Below are positions 19,261-27,314 of a stretch of 64,000 nt of DNA, piece by piece. The stretch lies in contig JAGVCA010000048.1 in assembly GCA_020059485.1 (NCBI GenBank), forward strand, positions 1 through 64,000, read 5' to 3'. Below the pieces are notes generated by a model, which saw only the letters and a list, made by a program, of their open reading frames with translations, was not told where the DNA came from and searched no databases. The DNA is from Anaerolineales bacterium (lineage in GTDB: Bacteria > Chloroflexota > Anaerolineae > Anaerolineales > UBA11579). Made by a program: the position numbers and the translations under genes. Within the stretch, counting starts at the first letter, position 1; each line of letters begins with the position of its first letter.

Positions 19261-20340
19261 ATGAGAACGAAAAGGATGTATTTGATCGTGATGATGCTGA
19301 CCTTGTCACTGGTCCTGGCTGCCTGTGGCGGCAAAACGGCTGTCACGCCCAGCCTGTCCGTATCCGACCAGGATGCGAGCGACGGCATGGTAGTCGTGGA
19401 CTCTGCCACATCCGCCCAGGCTGGCTGGATGGTGATCCATGCCGATGGCGGCGGCTCACCTGGCCCGGTGATCGGGTACAGCGCAGTCGCCGAGGGTGAG
19501 AATAGCAACATTTCTGTCGCGATTGACCTCGAGGCGGCTACCGAAACGCTGTTTGCCATGCTGCATATCGATGCCGGCACCGCCAGCGTCTATGAGTTTC
19601 CCGGCGCAGACGAACCTGCCATGGCGGACGGTTCTGTCGTTGTGCAACCCTTCACAGTGACACTGCCGGAAACCGGTATGGATGAGATGGACGATGGCAT
19701 AATGACCAATTCCCTGTCGGTATCCGACCAGGATGCCAGCGACGGCACCGTTTTAGTGGATTCGGCTACCTCAGCCCAAGCCGGCTGGATGGTGATCCAT
19801 GCTGATGGCGGCGGCTCACCTGGCCCCGTGATCGGGTACAGCGCAGTCGCCGAGGGTGAGAATAGCAACGTAGCCGTCGATATCGATCTGGAGGCTGCCA
19901 CCGAAACTTTGTTTGCCATGCTGCACATTGATGCCGGCACCGCCGGGACGTATGAGTTCCCCGGCGCGGACGAACCTGCCATGTCTGACGGTTCGGTCGT
20001 TGTCCAGGCGTTCACCGTCACTCTGCCGGAGTCCGGTATGGACGAAGAGATGGAAGACGATGAGATGATGGGGGAAGAGGTTGCTACGACAATCATGGAC
20101 AGCAGCTATGAACCCGCTGAGATCACCGTTTCGGTTGGGACCACTGTCGTCTGGACGATGAATGCCAATCTGCCTCATACGGTAACCGCTGATGACGGCA
20201 GTTTTGACAGCGGGACCCTGGGCAATGGCGAGAGCTTTTCCTTCACCTTTGAGCAATCCGGCGAGTTCCCGTACTACTGCGCGTTCCATGGCGGACCAGG
20301 CGGTGCAGGCATGTCCGGGACGGTCATCGTAGAGGAATAA
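19261..20340 (+). CDS. Lipoprotein with two tandem DUF7282-like domains and a C-terminal cupredoxin domain
   Basis: LVLAACGG lipobox; SVSDQDASDG...GWMVIHADGGGSPGPVIGYS twice; type-1 Cu ligand pattern NLPH...YYCAFH...GM. Confidence 0.8.
   Translation: MRTKRMYLIVMMLTLSLVLAACGGKTAVTPSLSVSDQDASDGMVVVDSATSAQAGWMVIHADGGGSPGPVIGYSAVAEGENSNISVAIDLEAATETLFAMLHIDAGTASVYEFPGADEPAMADGSVVVQPFTVTLPETGMDEMDDGIMTNSLSVSDQDASDGTVLVDSATSAQAGWMVIHADGGGSPGPVIGYSAVAEGENSNVAVDIDLEAATETLFAMLHIDAGTAGTYEFPGADEPAMSDGSVVVQAFTVTLPESGMDEEMEDDEMMGEEVATTIMDSSYEPAEITVSVGTTVVWTMNANLPHTVTADDGSFDSGTLGNGESFSFTFEQSGEFPYYCAFHGGPGGAGMSGTVIVEE
19351..20040 (+). repeat. In-gene tandem duplication, 360-bp period
   Basis: Units at about 19351-19680 and 19711-20040 align at constant 360-bp offset; 19441-19500 vs 19801-19860 differ by 2 nt. 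Confidence 0.85.
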
Positions 20341-20362
20341 CCGCCGTTATCCAAACAACCAC

Positions 20363-20388
20363 AAAGGTCCGGCGATTGCCGGACCTTT
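20363..20388 (+). terminator. Intrinsic terminator between convergent genes
   Basis: AAAGGTCCGGC-GATT-GCCGGACCTTT followed by T. Confidence 0.8.
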
Positions 20389-20406
20389 TCACTTAATCTG
20401 GTTATG

Positions 20407-21105
20407 CTACTTTGAACCAAGGACCTTTTCGCCCGTCGGGCCGGGGCTGCCGCCGAACGGTTCGATGGTGATCCCGAAAGTGTCATAGCTGACCAGGGGA
20501 TCGTGACTGTAAACCTTGATCGTTCCATACCCACTCTCAGCCACGGTGAACACCGCGCCGGTAGCGCGCTGATCCCCGCGGACCAGCCACAACTGGTACT
20601 GCTGGTCTGCCGGCAGTGGGGCCAGATCGGATACCACCAGCGTGCCGTACTGCCCGTCCGGACTGATGACGATCAACCCCGAGGCCTGGTGCATCGCCCC
20701 GGTACCGAATAGACGAATGGTCGAAAAATCCTCCCCTGTGGCGGGACGCATCTGGTTCCACATCAACAGATTGCTGACCAACAGCACCACGATCAATCCC
20801 AGGCTGATAAAGGAGAAGGCTGGTTTCCAGCCGGTCAGTCGCCGCCAGAAACCAATTTTTGGCAAGCCGCCTGCGTGGTTCTCAGGCTGAACCTTCCGGA
20901 TGATCCGCTCCCGCATCCCGGCCGGCGGCTGCGCATCCGGCGCGCCATAACCCAGGTGCCCGACGATATCCAGCATGGCATCGAATTCCCGCTGACAGGT
21001 GGGACAGCCGGCCAGATGCTGCTGCAGACTGCCGGTTTGATCGGGTTCCAGGATGCCAAGAGCCAGGGCCGGGATTTGATCGCGTAGTTCCTGATGGTCC
21101 TTCAT
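20407..21105 (-). CDS. Anti-sigma factor, zinc-finger / RskA-like
   Basis: HLAGCPTCQREFDAML zinc-finger, single TM, C-terminal anti-sigma-K-like domain. Confidence 0.85.
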   Translation of the reverse strand: MKDHQELRDQIPALALGILEPDQTGSLQQHLAGCPTCQREFDAMLDIVGHLGYGAPDAQPPAGMRERIIRKVQPENHAGGLPKIGFWRRLTGWKPAFSFISLGLIVVLLVSNLLMWNQMRPATGEDFSTIRLFGTGAMHQASGLIVISPDGQYGTLVVSDLAPLPADQQYQLWLVRGDQRATGAVFTVAESGYGTIKVYSHDPLVSYDTFGITIEPFGGSPGPTGEKVLGSK

Positions 21106-21171
21106 GGTTGGCCTCATCCTCGTGCAATAGGGATTGGATAATAATTGTACGACCGCGGACGCCGGATGGAT

Positions 21172-21732
21172 CTATTTTTCATCGATCAACAAGCCGCGTA
21201 GTTTTTGCATCCCCAGCCGCACCCGGGTTTTGATCGTCCCGAGCGGTTCGCCGCTTTCTGCCGCGATCTCGCTGTGGGACATTTCCCGGAAGTAAGCCAT
21301 TGCCAGCGCCTCGCGCTGCTCTTCAGGCAGCATGGATAGCGCTTCCCGGACCCGGTTACGGGTCAAATTAAGTTCGGTCAGTTCTTCGGGGGTGGTCTGT
21401 TCGGAATTGTGACCATCGAGCACATCCGCCCAGGACATTTTCTGGCTGGCGCGGCTTTGTTTGCGGGCCAGATCGATCGACAGGTTGCGGGTGATGACGC
21501 CTAACCAGGTGGAGAGACTGGCCCGGGTCGGGTCGTACCGCTCGATCTTCCGCCAGACGCGCAGGAAGACTTCCTGGGTAATATCTTCTGCCAGGGCTCG
21601 ACTTTCCAGAATGCCGTAGGCGATGCTGTAGATCAGGTTGACGTACCGGTCGTAGAAGGCGTGGAAGGCCTGTGTATCCGCGTTCTGGATCAGGCCGACC
21701 AGGGCTTTGTCATCCAGTCGAGAGTCGTTCAC
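21172..21732 (-). CDS. ECF RNA polymerase sigma factor
   Basis: DITQEVFLRVWRK..., LPEEQREALAMAYFREMSHSEIAAESGEPLGTIKTRVRLGMQKLR. Confidence 0.95.
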   Translation of the reverse strand: MNDSRLDDKALVGLIQNADTQAFHAFYDRYVNLIYSIAYGILESRALAEDITQEVFLRVWRKIERYDPTRASLSTWLGVITRNLSIDLARKQSRASQKMSWADVLDGHNSEQTTPEELTELNLTRNRVREALSMLPEEQREALAMAYFREMSHSEIAAESGEPLGTIKTRVRLGMQKLRGLLIDEK

Positions 21733-21825
21733 ACGATACCTTTTGAATTGGTTTTACTATCGATGCCCACTTTGATGTCAGGGGATTATACCGTAAGGAA
21801 AATCGGAAGTGGTGGGTGGCGCATA

Positions 21826-21895
21826 CCTCACCCAAAGGCCGTAGCCGTCCACTCCTCAATCGAATGGATCGTTAATGCGCGGGCTGAGGGTTGTT
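21826..21895 (-). repeat. Structured intergenic repeat, copy 1
   Basis: Contains CCTCACCCAAAGGCCGTAGCCGTCCACTCCTC, 31/32 identical to 27188-27219; both copies end with GGTTGTT. Confidence 0.75.
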
Positions 21896-22021
21896 TTGCT
21901 GTCAAAACATGTTTGACATGTCAGGGAATGTAGAGGATTGGGTGGCGGTCTGGGAAAATGGCCCTGAAGCCGCTCATAGTTTTAATGGAGCGCTCTGATC
22001 AGCGATTGGATCGAATTGGGG

Positions 22022-22603
22022 TTAATGAAGTTTGTGAGGTAGAGGTTGTCCGCGATCTGTTTCCAGCACCAGTATCACTTTTGCCGGTTCAGGTCCAAGA
22101 TTTCGCCAGCAATGTGGTTGGCTGGCTTTGAACAGCAGCCTGTCGCCAGGTTCCAGGACAAAGCACTCATCACCGATCAGATATTCCAGACTGCCTTCCA
22201 GACAGTGGACAAATTCCTCGCCTGGATGAAAAATCGGCTCAGAACAATTGTCGGAGTTTGGTGCAACTATCATGATGAATGGTTCCAGTTGCTGTTTGGG
22301 CAACCCGCGCCCAAGGCTTTCGATCGTGATCCCGTTACTTTTCAGTTGGATTGAGTCACCTGCTTTTACGAAGACTGCATATTGGTGGATCTCCTGTCGA
22401 AAAAAGTCCGTGATCGGCACGCCCAATGCAGAAGCAAGCTGGTGCAATGACGCGACGGTGGGCGAGTTTTCACCACGCTCAATCTTGCTAATCGCATTCA
22501 CGGACAAGCCGCTTAGTTCGGACAGATCACGTAAGGATAATTCCTGGTTATTTCTGAAAACCCGGATCATTAGGCCCACATCGGGCACTCTGATTAACGA
22601 CAT
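22022..22603 (-). CDS. XRE-family HTH regulator with C-terminal cupin
   Basis: ELSLRDLSELSGLSVNAISKIERGENSPTVASLHQLASAL; cupin HPGEEFVHCLEGSLEYLIGDE. Confidence 0.9.
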   Translation of the reverse strand: MSLIRVPDVGLMIRVFRNNQELSLRDLSELSGLSVNAISKIERGENSPTVASLHQLASALGVPITDFFRQEIHQYAVFVKAGDSIQLKSNGITIESLGRGLPKQQLEPFIMIVAPNSDNCSEPIFHPGEEFVHCLEGSLEYLIGDECFVLEPGDRLLFKASQPHCWRNLGPEPAKVILVLETDRGQPLPHKLH

Positions 22604-22643
22604 GCTGCCTCCTGGGTGAATCAGTAACTATAATCCATATATA

Positions 22644-22679
22644 TACTACTTTAGTTGACAATTGTCAACAAAAGTAGTA
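22644..22679. promoter_or_regulatory. 36-bp near-perfect palindromic operator covering both -35 boxes of divergent promoters
   Basis: TACTACTTTAGTTGACAATTGTCAACAAAAGTAGTA; only one mismatched pair; TTGACA on each strand with a -10-like hexamer 17 bp away. Confidence 0.75.
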
Positions 22680-22717
22680 GGATAAAAATGAAAGCGAAGA
22701 ACAGACAGGAGCAATAG

Positions 22718-23683
22718 ATGCAGTATGTTTTTGGACCAGTTCCATCCCGCAGGCTGGGCAGATCCCTCGGGATTGATACCATCCCGCTGAAGACCTGCAA
22801 CTGGAATTGTGTTTACTGTCAATTGGGGCGTTCGAGGCCAATGACCAACCAGCGGAAGGATTATATCCCGCTGAGTGAGATCCTCTCGGATGTAGAACGA
22901 GCTTTGAGTACAATTCCCCGGAAGGAAATTGATTGGATCACTTTTGTTGGATCGGGAGAGCCCACCCTCCACGCCGGGATCGGATGGTTGATCAGACAAG
23001 TCAAGCGGAAAACTGAAATCCCGGTGGCTGTGATCACGAACGGTTCGCTTCTGTTTGTTAAATCAGTGCGCAAAGATTTGCTGGAGGCAGATGCGGTCCT
23101 GCCGAGTCTTGATGCAGGCACGGCCGCTCTCTACATGAGAATCAACCGGCCGCATCCTGATATAGCCTTCGACCGCTACGTGGCTGGATTGATTGAATTC
23201 CGAAATGAGTATCGAGGACGATATTGGCTGGAGGTCATGCTGGTCCAGGGTCTGAATGACAGTGTCGAGGCGCTGGAGCAGATCGAAGCCCTCGTTGAGA
23301 AAATTAACCCCGATCAGGTGCATATCAACTTGCCTACACGTCCGCCTGCGGAAAAGTGGGTGCAACCGACAGACCAGGAAGGGATTATGCGAGCCAGTTT
23401 GATCTTGGGCGAAGTGGCGCATGTCATTCAACCGAATGAAGGCAGTTTTGTTCTGGAGTGCGGGGGAAACTACGTTGAGGCACTCATCGGGATCATTACG
23501 CGGCATCCGATGAGTGAGGACCAACTTTTACATTCGCTTGAATTATTGCCGGAAGTGAAGCGCGCTCAAATCATCCAATCACTCAGCAGCAGTAAAAAAG
23601 TCCAAATAATTGAAAGGTATGGACAAAGCTTCTGGTGCGCTTCTCCTGCGGTCTTCCCCGATTCAAGAAAGGAAGATAATTAA
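22718..23683 (+). CDS. Radical SAM protein
   Basis: CNWNCVYCQLGR (CxxxCxxC); GSGEPTLH. Confidence 0.9.
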   Translation: MQYVFGPVPSRRLGRSLGIDTIPLKTCNWNCVYCQLGRSRPMTNQRKDYIPLSEILSDVERALSTIPRKEIDWITFVGSGEPTLHAGIGWLIRQVKRKTEIPVAVITNGSLLFVKSVRKDLLEADAVLPSLDAGTAALYMRINRPHPDIAFDRYVAGLIEFRNEYRGRYWLEVMLVQGLNDSVEALEQIEALVEKINPDQVHINLPTRPPAEKWVQPTDQEGIMRASLILGEVAHVIQPNEGSFVLECGGNYVEALIGIITRHPMSEDQLLHSLELLPEVKRAQIIQSLSSSKKVQIIERYGQSFWCASPAVFPDSRKEDN

Positions 23684-23726
23684 GCGCCGTAAACCGAATG
23701 GGATCAAAAGATTGGAGTAATTCAAG

Positions 23727-24086
23727 ATGAAAATTGCTATTTCTTCGACTATTGGCAAGATCAATGAACCGATCAGTGAGCGCTTTGGCCGTTGCAAATA
23801 CTTTCTGATCTTTGACTCAGAGTGTCGCAAATGGGATACGAAACGCAACCCAGCTGAATCAGCACGAGGTGGGGCCGGCAGCCAGGTGGTCCAATTTCTT
23901 TGTGATAATGGCGTGCGGGCTGTGATCAGTGGGCAATTTGGCCCCAATGCATATACTGCCTTGGCGGCCGCAGGTATGCAGGCTTATCGGGCAAGCAGTG
24001 GAACGCCCGAGGAATTGGTCGAGCGGCTGTTGGAAGGTGAGTTACAACAGGTTGATGTAGGATCTGGCTCAGAAAGACATTATTGA
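23727..24086 (+). CDS. NifX/NifB C-terminal-like (dinitrogenase iron-molybdenum cofactor family) protein
   Basis: MKIAISSTIGKINEPISERFGRCKYFLIFD; 119 aa. Confidence 0.85.
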   Translation: MKIAISSTIGKINEPISERFGRCKYFLIFDSECRKWDTKRNPAESARGGAGSQVVQFLCDNGVRAVISGQFGPNAYTALAAAGMQAYRASSGTPEELVERLLEGELQQVDVGSGSERHY

Positions 24087-24961
24087 TGGTGATTGCAGTC
24101 GCGAGTGGAAAAGGCGGTACCGGAAAAACTACGATAGCCGTCAGTTTGGCGAAAACACTGGCCGGGCTTGGCGTTCGGTTGTCTTTTCTGGATTGTGATG
24201 TTGAAGCGCCAGACGCAGATATCTACTTGAAACCTTCACCAGAGCAAAGAAAATCAGTTGAGATCCTGATCCCGGAAGTGGATCCCTCGCGGTGCTCTGG
24301 TTGTGGCCGATGTGCTGAAGTGTGTCAGTACAATGCGATCGTGGTTTTTGGCAACCACCCGCTTGTCCTTCCCCAATTGTGTCATGGCTGTGGAAGCTGC
24401 AGCTTGACATGTCCCGAAAGGGCGATCTCAGAAATCCCACGGCCGATTGGTTTTTTAGAGCGCGGCACAACCTCGGATGGGATTGATTTTTCCCGCGGTG
24501 TGCTCTCGATCGGAGAACCCCTGGCGGTTCCAGTCATCTCACACTTGAAACAATGGCACGACCATGCCGAAGAGGAGGTTGTCATCATTGATGCCCCGCC
24601 GGGAACGTCCTGCCCGGTGGTTGAATCAGTGCGCGGGGCTGGTTTTGTCATCCTGGTGACGGAACCTACGCCGTTTGGATTGCACGATTTGAGGTTGACG
24701 GTAAGGTTAACCGAGGAACTCAAGATTCCAAGAGGTGTGATCATCAATCGGGATGGGATCGGGAACGACGAGGTTGACCGCTATTGCCTGGCGAACGACC
24801 TACCTATCTTGATGCGGATACCTTTTGAGAGGGAAATTGGGGCAGGGATCGCTCAGGGGAAGTCCTTGGTGGAGATCGATCCGTCGTATATAGATCGGTT
24901 TCTGGCATTGTATAATCGATTGGAAGTACTGGCAGCTTCGAACGGAAAGGTGGGCGGATGA
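24086..24961 (+). CDS. MinD/Mrp-family P-loop ATPase with inserted 2[4Fe-4S] domain
   Basis: SGKGGTGKTT; CSGCGRCAEVCQYNAI...CHGCGSCSLTCPERAI. Confidence 0.9.
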   Translation: MVIAVASGKGGTGKTTIAVSLAKTLAGLGVRLSFLDCDVEAPDADIYLKPSPEQRKSVEILIPEVDPSRCSGCGRCAEVCQYNAIVVFGNHPLVLPQLCHGCGSCSLTCPERAISEIPRPIGFLERGTTSDGIDFSRGVLSIGEPLAVPVISHLKQWHDHAEEEVVIIDAPPGTSCPVVESVRGAGFVILVTEPTPFGLHDLRLTVRLTEELKIPRGVIINRDGIGNDEVDRYCLANDLPILMRIPFEREIGAGIAQGKSLVEIDPSYIDRFLALYNRLEVLAASNGKVGG

Positions 24962-25872
24962 GCCAACTGGTGATCCTGAGCGGCAAGGGAGGCACCGGCA
25001 AGACCAGCGTGGCGGCCTCATTTGCCCACCTGGCGGCATGCAGTGGTGATCCAATTCGTTCAGTATTAGTGGACGCTGATGTGGATGCCGCTAACCTGGA
25101 GCTCGTACTCGCTCCGGAGATCCTGGAGACTCATAAGTTTTACGGGGGTCAACTAGCCGTGATTGATCCGCAGGTATGTATGGGCTGCGGGACTTGCCAG
25201 CAGGTATGCCGATTTGACGCGGTGGATGAGATCGATGGAATTTATCAGATAGATCCAATCGCCTGTGAAGGCTGTGCGGCTTGCTTCTACCAATGCCCTG
25301 AAGAAGCCATTCGCCTGGAGTTGCAGCTGGCTGGGACATGGCAATACTCGCAGAGCCGATACGGGCCATTGTTCCATGCTGCACTGCGCCCAGCTCAGGA
25401 GAACTCGGGGAAACTGGTTGCTCTGGTGAAGGAGAGGGCGATCCAACTGGCCAATACCGAGCAATTCGAATTGATCCTGATAGATGGCCCGCCGGGGATT
25501 GGATGTCCGGTGATCTCGGCCGTATCCGGGGTGACGCTGGCGCTGATTGTCGTTGAGCCGACAGCCGCGGGCATTCATGACATGCATAGGATACTGGAGA
25601 CGACTCGCCATTTTGAGATACCTGCGATCGTGTGTGTCAACAAGGCCGATCTTAATCTGGACGGAACTGCCTTGATCCGGGAATATTGCCAGGAGAAGGG
25701 GATCGAGGTAATCGGAGAGATACCGTTTGACGAATCGGTAACTGAGGCAATGGTGTCCGGAGAACCGGTTACGGCGTATCGGCCGAATGCGCCTGCCAGC
25801 CTGGCTTTGATCGCTTTGTGGGCTCAGGTTGTAAGTGCCTTGAGGAGAACCATCAAGATCAATTGTGTCTAG
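24958..25872 (+). CDS. MinD/Mrp-family P-loop ATPase with inserted 2[4Fe-4S] domain (second paralogue)
   Basis: SGKGGTGKTS; CMGCGTCQQVCRFDAV...CEGCAACFYQCPEEAI. Confidence 0.9.
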   Translation: MSQLVILSGKGGTGKTSVAASFAHLAACSGDPIRSVLVDADVDAANLELVLAPEILETHKFYGGQLAVIDPQVCMGCGTCQQVCRFDAVDEIDGIYQIDPIACEGCAACFYQCPEEAIRLELQLAGTWQYSQSRYGPLFHAALRPAQENSGKLVALVKERAIQLANTEQFELILIDGPPGIGCPVISAVSGVTLALIVVEPTAAGIHDMHRILETTRHFEIPAIVCVNKADLNLDGTALIREYCQEKGIEVIGEIPFDESVTEAMVSGEPVTAYRPNAPASLALIALWAQVVSALRRTIKINCV

Positions 25873-25946
25873 ATAAACAGCAGAGGATTATTTGCCGACT
25901 TAAATTTTGGATGCATATTAACTCAACTAAAAAAAGGAAGACAAAA

Positions 25947-26330
25947 ATGCGTATAGCAATATCTGCAGAAACCAAAAATGGATTAGAAAGCCTTGTCGCC
26001 CAGCATTTCGGGCGCTGTCCTTATTTTGCGATCATCGATTTGACCGGAACTGAGATCCAGTCGGTTGATCTGGTTGAAAATCCATATTTCCACAGCCACC
26101 AGGTTGGTGAGGTGCCAGATTTCATCCACAAACAAAAAGCCGATGTGATGTTGAGCGGAGGGATGGGCGGCCGGGCTTTGCAATTTTTCAAACAATTTGG
26201 CATCGATGTCGCCACCGGAGCGGAAGGAACAGTCCGCGACACACTGGCGAATTTCATTTCCGGTAATTTAAGCGGTGCCGCTCCGTGTGCGGAGAGTGTC
26301 GAGCATGGGCATGGCACAGGCAAGGAATGA
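25947..26330 (+). CDS. NifX-like (dinitrogenase Fe-Mo cofactor family) protein, second copy
   Basis: MRIAISAETKNGLESLVAQHFGRCPYFAIID. Confidence 0.85.
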   Translation: MRIAISAETKNGLESLVAQHFGRCPYFAIIDLTGTEIQSVDLVENPYFHSHQVGEVPDFIHKQKADVMLSGGMGGRALQFFKQFGIDVATGAEGTVRDTLANFISGNLSGAAPCAESVEHGHGTGKE

Positions 26331-27093
26331 TCGACCCAATTTGATCGACGGAATCCTGTCTGTCTTACCAGACGGGGAGTGTCTGCAGGTTTGCATCGGC
26401 ATGCATTGGACTGCGGTGGTGCTGGATGTGGCGGGCGAACGCCGCTGCGGGCTGGCATCATCACTGAACGGAAATCACGACCATGGCGAGCCAGATGTCC
26501 TCTGGGCCGGTTCACTGGAGACGATGAGCGGACTGGCGCTGGCTGGTTTGATCCGAGATGAGCGATTGGCAATGGCCAGTGTCGGCGCGGCGGCGATCAA
26601 TGCTTTGTTGCCCCGGAACCAGGATCAGTGGGAAACGATTAACGCAGAAGAAGTGATCGCCCGTCATGGAGAGGGGAAGACCGTGGTCCTCGTTGGGCAT
26701 TTTCCATTCATCTCACGCTTGCGGAGCCAGGTGGGAGAATTGATTGTGCTGGAACAACGTCCGCAACCGGGGGATGTCCATGCGAATTTGGCCGGAGAGG
26801 TGATCCCAAAAGCAGGCGTGGTTGCGATCACCGGCACGACATTGATCAATCATACCCTGACAGAATTGTTATCGCTCTGTTCACCGGAGGCGACCGTGAT
26901 CTTGCTTGGCCCGAGCGCGTTCCTTAGCCCGGTGATGTTTGAGTATGGGATCGATCTGTTGTGTGGTTCGGTCGTGACGGATATTGAGGCGGTGATCAAG
27001 ACGATTATGCAAGGCGGAAATTTCCGCCAGGTTCATCTTGCGGGTGTGAAGTTGGTGTCAATGTCCAGGCTGGAGTGGACCCCAAAAGGTTAG
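26305..27093 (+). CDS. DUF364/DUF4213 putative heavy-metal-chelation protein
   Basis: GLASSLNGNHDHGE...ASVGAAAINALL...VVLVGHFPFISRLR...ITGTTLINHTL. Confidence 0.8.
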   Translation: MGMAQARNDRPNLIDGILSVLPDGECLQVCIGMHWTAVVLDVAGERRCGLASSLNGNHDHGEPDVLWAGSLETMSGLALAGLIRDERLAMASVGAAAINALLPRNQDQWETINAEEVIARHGEGKTVVLVGHFPFISRLRSQVGELIVLEQRPQPGDVHANLAGEVIPKAGVVAITGTTLINHTLTELLSLCSPEATVILLGPSAFLSPVMFEYGIDLLCGSVVTDIEAVIKTIMQGGNFRQVHLAGVKLVSMSRLEWTPKG

Positions 27094-27187
27094 ATTCAAT
27101 CCATATCAATCAAAGAGACGCATTGAGGATCAATTCTGTTGAGCTATCTATCCGGATGCGCGGGGTAATTTTTGTGCAGTGATAACT

Positions 27188-27285
27188 CCTCACCCAAAGG
27201 CCGTAGCCGCCCACTCCTCCATGTTTCATGGAAAGGGGCGCTCGCGCCGCGAGATGGATGGTTTTGAAGCGGGGTGATGGTTGTT
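27188..27285 (-). repeat. Structured intergenic repeat, copy 2
   Basis: CCTCACCCAAAGGCCGTAGCCGCCCACTCCTC plus GGTTGTT end; extra internal hairpin compared with copy 1. Confidence 0.75.
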
Positions 27286-27314
27286 CGAGTGGAAGTCAGC
27301 CGCTCTGTGTACCC

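Noticed and set aside
19351-20040. Possible assembly duplication in the DUF7282 gene
   Set aside because: The two units differ at many positions and remain in frame, so a real duplication is more likely than an assembly artefact.
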